Both the position numbers and the translations under genes were made by a program. Under the pieces are notes generated by a model. It saw only the letters and a program-made list of their open reading frames with translations, was not told where the DNA came from and did no database searches. From contig DHKA01000008.1 in the NCBI GenBank assembly GCA_002404605.1, positions 26,448 to 52,849 of the forward strand: DNA of 26,402 bases, read 5' to 3'. Positions within the stretch are counted from its first letter, which is position 1. Every line of letters begins with the position of its first letter. Shown here piece after piece: positions 1 through 6,830 of this stretch. Source of the DNA: Clostridiales bacterium UBA4706. GTDB taxonomy: Bacteria > Bacillota > Clostridia > Oscillospirales > Oscillospiraceae.

Positions 1-2
1 AC

Positions 3-956
3 GAAACGCTGCTCCCGCTCGCGGAGGCGTATCTGCGCCCGGTGCTGTATGTGCTGCCGCTCTTCCTCTTCGGACAGATGCTCGCGGCGTTCATCCGCAA
101 CGACGGAAATCCCGGCCTTGCGACCGCCGCGGTGCTCTCGGGCGGCATTTTCAACGTGTTCGGCGATTATTTCTTCGTATTCACCTGCGATATGGGCGTG
201 GTCGGCGCAGGCCTCGCCACGGCGATCGGCTGCGGTGTTTCGGTCGCTGTCATGCTCACGCATTTCCTCCGGAAAAAGAATACGCTCCGCTTTGTGCGTG
301 CGGAGAAGCTGGGACGCACTCTCGGCAAGATCGCCGTCACGGGCTTTTCGACCTTCTTTATCGATATTGCCATGGGCATTCTCACGGTGCTCTTCAACCG
401 GCAGATTATGCGGTACCTCGGCGCCAATGCGCTCGCAGTGTACGGCCCGGTCATCAACGTGAGCACATTCGTCCAGTGCTGCGCCTACAGCGTCGGTCAG
501 GCGGCGCAGCCGATCCTCTCAACGAATTTCGGCGCGCGGCAGAGCGGGCGCATCCGCGAAACGCTCCGGCTCGCTGTCGGTACAACGGCGGTGTTCGGCG
601 TTTTCTGGACGGCGCTGAGCCTTGCCTGTCCGGATCTCTATATCCGCATTTTTATGAACGCCACGCCGGAGATCTTCGCCATTGCGCCCGGCATCATCCG
701 CGCGTACGCGCTCTCGTTTTTGCTGCTGCCGTTCAATATTTTTTCCACGTATTATTTCCAGGCTATTTTGCAGCCGCGGGTATCATTCATCGTATCTGTG
801 GTGCGCGGTCTCGTGGTGAGCGGCGCGCTCATTCTTCTGCTGCCGCCGCTCTTTGGCGCGGATTCGCTCTGGTACGCCATGCCGGTCACGGAGCTTTTAA
901 CGGCGGTATACGTCGCTGCGTCCATGAAAAAATACACCGGCCGTCTGCCGGAATAA
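3..956 (+). CDS. MATE-family multidrug/Na+ antiporter, 5'-truncated by window edge
   Basis: The reading frame is open to the left edge, so only about 317 C-terminal residues of a family usually near 450 are visible. Hydrophobic segments alternate with short basic loops through most of the length. Family-like stretches are FIRNDGNPGLA near the start and GQAAQPILSTNFGA in the middle, the latter typical of the first helices of the second MATE half. MATE proteins sit in the cytoplasmic membrane and export cationic drugs or metabolites in exchange for Na+ or H+; the substrate cannot be read from sequence. The frame ends 7 bases before a strong terminator hairpin, so it is probably the last gene of its transcript. 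The GTG at 42 is an internal valine codon, not the start. The family assignment is confident. Confidence 0.85.
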   Translation, partial: ETLLPLAEAYLRPVLYVLPLFLFGQMLAAFIRNDGNPGLATAAVLSGGIFNVFGDYFFVFTCDMGVVGAGLATAIGCGVSVAVMLTHFLRKKNTLRFVRAEKLGRTLGKIAVTGFSTFFIDIAMGILTVLFNRQIMRYLGANALAVYGPVINVSTFVQCCAYSVGQAAQPILSTNFGARQSGRIRETLRLAVGTTAVFGVFWTALSLACPDLYIRIFMNATPEIFAIAPGIIRAYALSFLLLPFNIFSTYYFQAILQPRVSFIVSVVRGLVVSGALILLLPPLFGADSLWYAMPVTELLTAVYVAASMKKYTGRLPE

Positions 957-962
957 AGTATG

Positions 963-995
963 CCCTGGCAGAACGCGCTTCTGCCGGGGTATTTT
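963..995 (+). terminator. Rho-independent terminator after the MATE gene
   Basis: CCCTGGCAGAA (963-973) pairs with TTCTGCCGGGG (979-989), with one G-T wobble and a 5-base loop, followed by TATTTT. It lies just after the MATE stop codon. Confidence 0.75.
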
Positions 996-1024
996 CATAG
1001 GACGAACCCTCCGCACATATAGAT
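995..1024 (+). promoter_or_regulatory. Possible sigma-E-type promoter for spoIIID
   Basis: TCATAGG (995-1001) and CATATAGAT (1016-1024) are separated by 14 bases, which resembles the mother-cell sigma-E consensus (an ATA-rich -35 and a CATA-type -10). spoIIID is a sigma-E target in Bacillus. No sigma-A promoter is evident in the gap. The match is loose, so this is mostly inferred from position. Confidence 0.35.
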
Positions 1025-1048
1025 AAACTGCCGGAAGGGGAGTGGTGC

Positions 1049-1336
1049 ATGATGCAAACGAACAGAGAGGAGCGGGCGTGCGAGCTGGCGAGGTGGATCG
1101 TAGAAAACAATGCCACCGTTCGCGCGGCGGCGAAGCGCTTCGGCATCTCCAAAAGCACGGTGCACAAGGATCTGTCCGAGCGTCTGCGGCAGATCGACCG
1201 GCTGCTGTATGAAAAGGTGCGCCTCGTTCTCGAGCAGAACAAGGCGGAACGGCACCTGCGCGGCGGCGACGCCACCCGGAGAAAATACCTGCACGCCGGG
1301 ACGCACGCTCCCGAAGAGAGAAAAACATACGGCTGA
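1049..1336 (+). CDS. spoIIID: Stage III sporulation transcriptional regulator SpoIIID
   Basis: This 95-residue protein matches SpoIIID in length and layout. A helix-turn-helix lies around residues 24-46 (AAKRFGISKSTVHKDLSERL), and the basic C-terminal motif RGGDATRRKY is at 71-80. SpoIIID is a DNA-binding switch protein active in the mother cell during endospore formation, where it activates or represses many sigma-E genes; here that role is taken from the family. The start is ATG 1049 or the next codon, ATG 1052; the purine-rich GGGGAG at 1037-1042 fits either. The gene is flanked by hairpin terminators and so is probably monocistronic. It is strong evidence that the organism descends from a spore-former. 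Confidence 0.93.
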   Translation: MMQTNREERACELARWIVENNATVRAAAKRFGISKSTVHKDLSERLRQIDRLLYEKVRLVLEQNKAERHLRGGDATRRKYLHAGTHAPEERKTYG

Positions 1337-1353
1337 AAAGTATACAAAGCGGA

Positions 1354-1392
1354 CGGGCTGCCGGTACTCCGGCAGCCCGAAAATCATTTTTT
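1354..1392 (+). terminator. Terminator after spoIIID
   Basis: A perfect 11-bp stem pairs 1354-1364 with 1369-1379 around a TACT loop, with a T-run at 1387-1392. It also lies just beyond the stop of the opposing microprotein and may serve both strands, though T-residues are sparse on the minus side. Confidence 0.8.
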
Positions 1393-1464
1393 CCCGCCCA
1401 GAACGAACACCATGCTCATCGGAATATACAGCACCAGCGCGGCCACCGAAACGACAATACCCAT
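1384..1464 (-). CDS. 26-residue single-helix membrane microprotein, unknown function
   Basis: On the minus strand an ATG at 1464-1462 is preceded by a near-ideal AAGGAGGAAAGAAAC ribosome binding site and opens a 26-codon frame that stops at TGA 1386-1384. The product begins MGIVVSVAALVLYIP, continues with more hydrophobic residues and ends GGKK, so it resembles one transmembrane helix with a positively charged cytoplasmic end. Codon choice is G/C-rich like its neighbours. It converges on spoIIID and lies about 85 bases from the Rex-like palindrome upstream of the hydrogenase operon. I do not recognise the family. Small one-helix proteins often accompany membrane complexes or stress responses, but nothing here fixes a role. 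The strong ribosome binding site makes real translation likely; conservation is untested. Confidence 0.6.
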   Translation of the reverse strand: MGIVVSVAALVLYIPMSMVFVLGGKK

Positions 1465-1612
1465 GTTTCTTTCCTCCTTGTCAAATTAACATCTTCTTTA
1501 TGGAACAAGCATACCGCATTGTGTGACCCATAAAACGGACTTCCGCAATGTGTTGATAAATCAACACGGTGTCATCAAAAGAAAAAATCCGGAAAAATCG
1601 GCGAGGAACATC
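1465..1612. other. Intergenic region between microprotein and hydrogenase operon
   Basis: These roughly 150 bases are A+T-rich against the window. They hold the microprotein's ribosome binding site (about 1468-1478, minus strand), two similar stretches CCGCATTGTGTGA (from 1514) and CCGCAATGTGTTGA (from 1543), and the palindrome at 1550-1567. No convincing promoter for the microprotein was found. Confidence 0.5.
1550..1567. promoter_or_regulatory. Perfect 18-bp palindrome, Rex-like operator
   Basis: GTGTTGAT-AA-ATCAACAC is a perfect inverted repeat. It can be read as TGTTGA-N4-TCAACA, close to the clostridial Rex operator TTGTTAA-N4-TTAACAA. Rex is a repressor released by NADH and commonly controls hydrogenase and fermentation genes. 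The site lies 45 bases upstream of the -35 box of the hydrogenase promoter, which is not the usual overlapping position for a repressor. It could also act on the divergent microprotein gene. Confidence 0.45.
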
Positions 1613-1641
1613 TTGCTTTTCGTGTCGGTTTTCCGTATAAT
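1613..1641 (+). promoter_or_regulatory. Sigma-A promoter of the hydrogenase operon
   Basis: TTGCTT (1613-1618), a 17-base spacer, and a perfect TATAAT (1636-1641). Transcription would start near 1648, giving a short leader of about 28 bases to the TTG start. Confidence 0.75.
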
Positions 1642-1675
1642 ATGTTTGAAATTATCCATAAGGGAGGGCTGATCC

Positions 1676-3493
1676 TTGATCGTCAATCAGCAGACCGCCG
1701 CGCAGAAAAAGGTGGACGAGCTGTATGCCACGCTCGGACGCCGCCGCGGAGCGTCGCCGTTCGGGAGCTGTCCGGTCAATCTGACCGCCTCGTTCGTGCA
1801 GCTGTGCCTTGCGCAGAGCTGCGGAAAATGCGTTCCCTGCCGCGTGGGGCTGGACCGGCTGCACGCGCTTCTCGAAAAGATCCTTGACGGCCGCGCTACG
1901 ACGGACGATCTCCGCGCCATTCGCCGCAGCGCCGCCGCCATTTACGACAGCGCCGACTGCGCCATCGGGTTTGAGGCCGCGCGTCTCGTGCTCGACGGGC
2001 TGGAGGCCTTCCGGGACGATTACCTCTCCCATATCGAAAACGGCGTATGCACCGCGGCGTTCGACGCCGTGCCGTGCGTGGCCGGCTGCCCGGCAAACGT
2101 GGACGTGCCGGGCTACATTGCTCTCATCCGCGAGGAACGCTACGCCGACGCCGTGCGTCTCATCCGCAAAGATAACCCCTTCCCGGGCGTCTGCGGTCTC
2201 ATCTGCGAGCATCCGTGCGAAAAACACTGCCGCCGTCAGATCGTGGACGATTCCATCAACATCCGCGGTCTGAAGCGCTACGCGGTCGAGCGCGCGGGCA
2301 TCGTCCCCACGCCGCCGTGCGCGCCGTTCAACGGCAAAACGGTCGCCGTCATCGGCGGCGGACCGGCGGGCCTTACCGCGGCGTACTATCTTCAGCTCAA
2401 GGGCTATCATGTTACGGTGTTTGAAAAGCACAAGCGTCTCGGCGGCATGCTGCGCTACGGCATCCCGAGCTACCGTCTGCCGGACGACGATCTGGACCGC
2501 GACATCGACGCCATCCTCTCCACCGGCATTCAGGTCAAGCTCGGCGTGGATATCGGCGGCGAGATCACGTTCGACCAGATCCGCAGCGAGTATGACAGCG
2601 TATATATCGCCATCGGCGCGCAGATCGTCAACCGCATGAACATCCCCGGACAGGACAGCGAGGGTGTTCTCTCCGCGGTCGAGTTGCTCGGCGCGGTCGG
2701 CGCGGGCAAAGCGCCGGACTTCACGGGCAAGCACGTCGTCGTGGTCGGCGGCGGCAACGTCGCCATGGACGCGACGCGCACCGCCAAGCGCCTGGGTGCG
2801 GCCTCCGTTACCTGCGTGTACCGCCGCCGCATCGAGGACATGACCGCCGCGCGCGAGGAGATCGACGGCGCCATCGCCGAGGGCTGCGAGATCATGCCCA
2901 TGCTCTCCCCGGTGCGCATCGAGACCGAAGGCGACCGCGCCGTCGGCATCGCGGTGCAGCCGCAGCTCTCCGGTCCCATTGAGAACGGCCGCCCGAAGCC
3001 CATCAACGCCGACCAGCCGGAGATCGTTCTCCCGGCGGACGTCGTTGTCACTGCCATCGGACAGGCTATCGACTCGGCGCACTTTGAAAGCAGCGGCGTC
3101 GGCACAGAGCGCCGCCGCATCAAGGCCGATCCCTCCGGCGCCGTGCCCGGCATGCCGGGCGTGTTCACCGGCGGCGACTGCTTCTTCGGCCCCTCTACGG
3201 TCGTGCGCGCCATCGACAGCGGCAAGGTCGTTGCGGGTAACATCGACCACTATTTCGGCTTCCACACGCCGATCACCTCCGGTGTGGACATTCCCCCGGC
3301 GCAGACCATCGGCAAGCCCGCATGGGGCCGCGTCAACATGCGCGAGCGCACCGCCGGCGACCGCAAGGAGGACTTCAATCTCATGGAGGCGTGCCTTACG
3401 GATGAGGAGGCCGCGCAGGAATGCTCGCGCTGCCTGCGCTGCGACCATTACGGCTACGGCGCATTCCGCGGAGGGAGGAAGGACAGATGGTAA
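1676..3493 (+). CDS. NuoF-type Fe-S domain fused to GltD-like NAD(P)H oxidoreductase (hydrogenase partner)
   Basis: This 605-residue fusion starts at TTG 1676, 8 bases after AGGGAGG. Residues 30-110 resemble the C-terminal Fe-S domain of NuoF/HydB, with SCGKCVPCR giving C49, C52 and C55, and C95 as likely fourth ligand; the FMN/NADH-binding part of NuoF is absent. Residues 125-600 resemble the small subunit of glutamate synthase and NfnB: Cys ligands around C134-C185, an FAD site GGGPAG (227-232), a second nucleotide-binding site VVVGGGNVAMDA (355-366), and a terminal CSRCLRC (583-589). It probably takes electrons from NADH or NADPH (or gives them back) and exchanges them with the hydrogenase, whose start codon overlaps its stop. 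Which pyridine nucleotide is used, and whether electron bifurcation occurs, cannot be read here. GltD-type partners occur with group A2 [FeFe] hydrogenases. Confidence 0.88.
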   Translation: MIVNQQTAAQKKVDELYATLGRRRGASPFGSCPVNLTASFVQLCLAQSCGKCVPCRVGLDRLHALLEKILDGRATTDDLRAIRRSAAAIYDSADCAIGFEAARLVLDGLEAFRDDYLSHIENGVCTAAFDAVPCVAGCPANVDVPGYIALIREERYADAVRLIRKDNPFPGVCGLICEHPCEKHCRRQIVDDSINIRGLKRYAVERAGIVPTPPCAPFNGKTVAVIGGGPAGLTAAYYLQLKGYHVTVFEKHKRLGGMLRYGIPSYRLPDDDLDRDIDAILSTGIQVKLGVDIGGEITFDQIRSEYDSVYIAIGAQIVNRMNIPGQDSEGVLSAVELLGAVGAGKAPDFTGKHVVVVGGGNVAMDATRTAKRLGAASVTCVYRRRIEDMTAAREEIDGAIAEGCEIMPMLSPVRIETEGDRAVGIAVQPQLSGPIENGRPKPINADQPEIVLPADVVVTAIGQAIDSAHFESSGVGTERRRIKADPSGAVPGMPGVFTGGDCFFGPSTVVRAIDSGKVVAGNIDHYFGFHTPITSGVDIPPAQTIGKPAWGRVNMRERTAGDRKEDFNLMEACLTDEEAAQECSRCLRCDHYGYGAFRGGRKDRW

Positions 3494-5208
3494 ATCTTCG
3501 CATCAACGATAAGCCTGTCATGGTGGAGGACGGCACTTCCATTCTCCACGCGGCGCGACAGCTCGGTATTACGATCCCGTCCCTCTGCTATCTGAAACAT
3601 GTGAGCAAGGTCGCGGCCTGCCGCGTGTGCATGGTAGAGATCAAGGGCACCGACCGACTCATGGCGGCGTGCGACACGATCTGCGCCGAGGGCATGGAGG
3701 TCTACACGAACACGCTGCGCGCGCTCGTTGCGCGGCGCAACAACGTGCAGCTCATCCTCTCGCAGCACGACTGCAACTGCGCCACGTGCGTCCGCAGCGG
3801 CAACTGCACGCTGCAGAAGCTCGCCGCGGATATGAACATCATTGAAAATCCCTACGAGACGAAGCTCCCGGCCAACAACTGGAACCAGAAGCTCCCGGTC
3901 ATCCGCACGGCGTCGAAGTGCGTGCAGTGCTTCCGCTGCATCGCCGTGTGCGAGAAGATCCAGAGCATGAACGTCTGGGACTTCCTCGGCACCGGCAGCC
4001 GTGCCACCGTCGGCGTGCGCGGCGGAAAGAAACTCGACGAGGTGAACTGCGCCTACTGCGGCCAGTGCATCACCCACTGTCCGACCGGCGCTCTCCGTGA
4101 GCGGGACGATACCGAAAAGGTCATCGCCGCGATCGACGATCCGAAAAAGGTCGTCGTGCTGCAGGTCGCTCCGGCGGTGCGCGCTGCGTGGGGCGAGGGG
4201 CTGGGCCTTCCCAAGGAGCTTGCCACCGAAGGACGCATGGCAGCGGCCTTCCGCGCCGCGGGCGCCAACTATGTCTTTGACACGAACTTTGCCGCCGACC
4301 TCACGATCATGGAGGAGGGCAGCGAGCTTCTCTATAAAATGAAGCATTCGCGGGAATTCCGGCGGCCGCTCTTTACGTCGTGCTGCCCCGGCTGGGTACG
4401 GTTTTTAAAGCTCGAATACCCCGACATGGTGCCGCAGCTCTCCACGGCCAAGTCCCCGCAGCAGATGTTCGGCGCGGTGACGAAAACGTGGTTTGCCAAA
4501 ACGCACAACATCGATCCGAAGGACATTTTCTGCGTCTCCGTCATGCCATGCGTTGCGAAAAAGTACGAGTGCGCCGTGCCGGAGATCAACAGCTCCGGCT
4601 TCCGGGACGTGGACGCCGTGCTAACGACTCGCGAGGTGGACCGTCTGCTGCGGCTCAAATGGATCAACGTGGCCGACCTGCCCGAGGAGGAATTCGACTC
4701 GCCTCTCGGCGAGGGCACGGGCGCTGCCGTCATCTTTGGCGCGACCGGCGGCGTGATGGAAGCGGCGCTGCGCACCGCGTACGCCGTTCTGGAAGGCCAT
4801 AACCCCGACCCGGACGCCTTCAAAGCCGTCCGCGGCACGGACGGGCGCAAAGAGATCTTCGCGACGATCGGCGGCGTGCCGGTGCGTGCGTGCGTGGCGA
4901 GCGGCCTTATGAACGCCCGCGCCGTCGTAGAGGATATCCGCGCCGGACGTGCGCAGTACGACTTCGTGGAGATCATGGCATGTCCCGGCGGCTGCGCCGG
5001 CGGCGGCGGTCAGCCGTTCCGTGAGGGAATGGAGCTCGCCGGAGAGCGCGGCGAAACGCTTTACGAGATCGACCGGAACAACCCGGTGCGCTTCTCGCAC
5101 GAAAACGCCTCTGTGCAGAAGGCCTACGATGACTTCTTCGATAAGCCCCTTTCGCACAGATCCCACGAGCTTCTCCACACCGACCAGACAACGTGGAGCC
5201 TCCGCTAA
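3487..5208 (+). CDS. hydA: [FeFe] hydrogenase catalytic subunit, 573 residues
   Basis: The enzyme catalyses 2H+ + 2e- to H2, reversibly, in the cytoplasm. Domains in order: a [2Fe-2S] plant-ferredoxin fold (C34, C45, C48, C62), a His-Cys [4Fe-4S] site (H94, C98, C101, C107), two ferredoxin-type clusters (C145/148/151/155 and C188/191/194/198), then the H-cluster domain. The latter shows TSCCPGW (297-303), MPCVAKK (353-359) and a final MACPGGCAGGGG. Length and cysteine positions closely match clostridial hydrogenase I, and all active-site ligands including the proton-relay cysteine are present. ATG 3487 lies after GGAGGGAGGAAGG and overlaps the upstream stop by 7 bases, implying translational coupling with the GltD-like partner. 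The maturases HydE, HydF and HydG are not in the window. The next hairpin ends the operon. Confidence 0.96.
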   Translation: MVNLRINDKPVMVEDGTSILHAARQLGITIPSLCYLKHVSKVAACRVCMVEIKGTDRLMAACDTICAEGMEVYTNTLRALVARRNNVQLILSQHDCNCATCVRSGNCTLQKLAADMNIIENPYETKLPANNWNQKLPVIRTASKCVQCFRCIAVCEKIQSMNVWDFLGTGSRATVGVRGGKKLDEVNCAYCGQCITHCPTGALRERDDTEKVIAAIDDPKKVVVLQVAPAVRAAWGEGLGLPKELATEGRMAAAFRAAGANYVFDTNFAADLTIMEEGSELLYKMKHSREFRRPLFTSCCPGWVRFLKLEYPDMVPQLSTAKSPQQMFGAVTKTWFAKTHNIDPKDIFCVSVMPCVAKKYECAVPEINSSGFRDVDAVLTTREVDRLLRLKWINVADLPEEEFDSPLGEGTGAAVIFGATGGVMEAALRTAYAVLEGHNPDPDAFKAVRGTDGRKEIFATIGGVPVRACVASGLMNARAVVEDIRAGRAQYDFVEIMACPGGCAGGGGQPFREGMELAGERGETLYEIDRNNPVRFSHENASVQKAYDDFFDKPLSHRSHELLHTDQTTWSLR

Positions 5209-5211
5209 ACT

Positions 5212-5240
5212 TTTTTACTATCCCTTCCGTCTGCTATAAT
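5212..5240 (+). promoter_or_regulatory. Possible extended -10 promoter inside the terminator loop
   Basis: TGCTATAAT (5232-5240) is a perfect extended -10 and falls largely in the loop of the hydrogenase-operon terminator. The -35 region (TTTTTA, 5212-5217) is poor. It could drive the O-antigen-ligase-like gene at 5294. The overlap with the terminator may be coincidental. Confidence 0.4.
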
Positions 5241-5259
5241 AGACGGGAGGGATATTTTT
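5220..5259 (+). terminator. Terminator of the hydrogenase operon
   Basis: A 13-bp stem (5220-5232 with 5241-5253, one G-T wobble) with an 8-base loop is followed by ATTTTT. It lies 11 bases after the hydrogenase stop codon. Confidence 0.85.
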
Positions 5260-5293
5260 ATGGTATCATGCGAAAAAAGGAGGCGGTGAAGCG

Positions 5294-6775
5294 ATGGAAA
5301 CGAAAATAAAGCCGTCCGTGGAAACGTGGTTCTGCCGCGGGTATCTCTTCTTGATGCTCGCGCTGCTGCCGCTCGCCGTCCACGACGGTTTTTTTGATAT
5401 CACCGAAACCAAGACGGTCTGTTTCACCGTGCCGACGGTCGCGTTTGTCCTTGCGCGTCTCGGCTTCACGCTCTACCGGGAAAATGGTCTCCCGCGCCGG
5501 AAGCTCATAGGCGCGGAATGGGCGGCGCTGACGTTCTGTCTTATATGCTTTGTTGCGTCCGTTTCGGGCGGGGACTTTGCCGGATCTTTCCTCGGCGAGC
5601 GCGGACGGTATCAGGGGCTCGGGATGATGTGGCTCTATGCCGCGCTGTACTTCGCCTTTTCCGGCGCGCGGGTCCGCTCCGGCGATGTTCTTATCCCGCT
5701 CGGTCTCGGACTTTTCCTCAGCGGCGCGCTCGCGGTGTGCAACCATCTCGGGTACGATGTGCTCGGTTTCTGCTCACCGCTTAATGAGTTTGACCGCGGG
5801 CGGTACATATCCACGCTCGGTAACATCAATTTCGCGGGAGCGTATCTCACGCTCGTGTGGCCGGTCTGCGCCGCGGCGCTGCTTACGGAACGGCGGCGCT
5901 GGAAAGGGATCCTCCTGGGGATCGTCTGCGTCACCGGCCTCTGGGCGGCGATGGCGGTGCGGAGCGAGTGCGCGGTGCTCGGCATCGGCGCGGCGCTCGT
6001 GCTGCTGCCGCTATTTGCGAAAAAGGAGCTGGACGCACTGCGGCGGTATCCGCTGCTGCTCGCCGGTACAGCGCTTTCCGTACTCGCTTACCGGGCGGTC
6101 GTTTATGATTTCGGAAAATTTCTCTCCTCGCTCGGACGACATTTTTCGGAGCCGGTGGTAATGCTGCCGCTCGCGGCGGTGGGACTTGCGGCGTATTTCC
6201 TGCTGCGGAAGAGGGAGAAAAAAACGCTCCTTCTCATCCGGAAGATCTATGCGTATGTTCTGCTTGCCGCGGCGGTGCTGGCGGCGGTCGTTCTCATGCT
6301 GCTCAACACCGTGTGGAGCGCCGTGCCGCTCGGCGGCATGGACGATTGGCTGCGCTTTTCGGATTCCTGGGGCACCGACCGCGTCGGCGTGTGGAAATAC
6401 TGCCTTTTGCTCTTCGGCGATTTCCCGTTCGGAAAAAAGCTCGTCGGCGGCGGCTGCGGCGTGCTCGCGGCGCTCGATGTGCAGCACCGGTATTTTTCGG
6501 ACGCGATTCTCGATGCTGCGCACTGCGAATATATCCAGCTCCTGCTCAACTGGGGCGTGCTCGGTCTGGGGGCATATCTCGCGTGGATCGTTCTGGCGCT
6601 GCGCCGCGCGTTGAAAAAAGGCGGCGCTCTCTCCTTCGCTCTCGCGGCGGGACTTCTCGGTTACGGCGTGCAGGCTCTCGTCAACATTGCGCAGGCCCCC
6701 GGTATTTCGCTCTTTTTTGTGCTCCTTGCCGTTCTTCGCGGACAAAATGACGCGGAGGAATTGACTTGCGGATAA
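5294..6775 (+). CDS. O-antigen ligase / Wzy-like polytopic membrane protein
   Basis: This 493-residue protein has roughly a dozen hydrophobic segments. Near the C-terminus a larger extracytoplasmic region contains RVGVWKYCLLLFGDFPFGK, then HCEYIQLLLNWGVLGLGAYL. This is the arrangement of the O-antigen ligase/polymerase family (PF04932, Wzy_C), where an arginine and a histidine in the large loop are important. Such proteins polymerise or transfer lipid-linked glycans at the outer face of the membrane. In a Gram-positive cell the substrate could be a capsule, exopolysaccharide or wall glycan; no sugar-pathway genes adjoin it. The ATG lies 10 bases after GGAGG. It follows the hydrogenase terminator, so it is probably an independent unit. 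Confidence 0.75.
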   Translation: METKIKPSVETWFCRGYLFLMLALLPLAVHDGFFDITETKTVCFTVPTVAFVLARLGFTLYRENGLPRRKLIGAEWAALTFCLICFVASVSGGDFAGSFLGERGRYQGLGMMWLYAALYFAFSGARVRSGDVLIPLGLGLFLSGALAVCNHLGYDVLGFCSPLNEFDRGRYISTLGNINFAGAYLTLVWPVCAAALLTERRRWKGILLGIVCVTGLWAAMAVRSECAVLGIGAALVLLPLFAKKELDALRRYPLLLAGTALSVLAYRAVVYDFGKFLSSLGRHFSEPVVMLPLAAVGLAAYFLLRKREKKTLLLIRKIYAYVLLAAAVLAAVVLMLLNTVWSAVPLGGMDDWLRFSDSWGTDRVGVWKYCLLLFGDFPFGKKLVGGGCGVLAALDVQHRYFSDAILDAAHCEYIQLLLNWGVLGLGAYLAWIVLALRRALKKGGALSFALAAGLLGYGVQALVNIAQAPGISLFFVLLAVLRGQNDAEELTCG

Positions 6776-6788
6776 ATGGTGTTATAAT
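6761..6788 (+). promoter_or_regulatory. Sigma-A promoter of the aconitase X operon
   Basis: TTGACT (6761-6766), a 16-base spacer, TATAAT (6783-6788). The -35 lies within the end of the preceding gene. The predicted transcript start near 6795 supports translation from ATG 6831 rather than from the in-frame ATG 6795. Confidence 0.75.
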
Positions 6789-6830
6789 TGCAATATGTTG
6801 AGAAAAACACATATTAAGGAGAGTGAGCAT

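Noticed and set aside
1552..1565. An FNR/Crp-type box, TTGAT...ATCAA
   Set aside because: The half-sites are 2 bases apart instead of the 4 needed for FNR, so the Rex reading fits better.
1652..3448. A 598-codon open frame on the minus strand opposite the GltD-like gene
   Set aside because: It mirrors the high-GC third-position pattern of the sense gene. Its product is compositionally odd (runs of A, D, H and R) with no domain, while the sense strand encodes a complete conserved enzyme.
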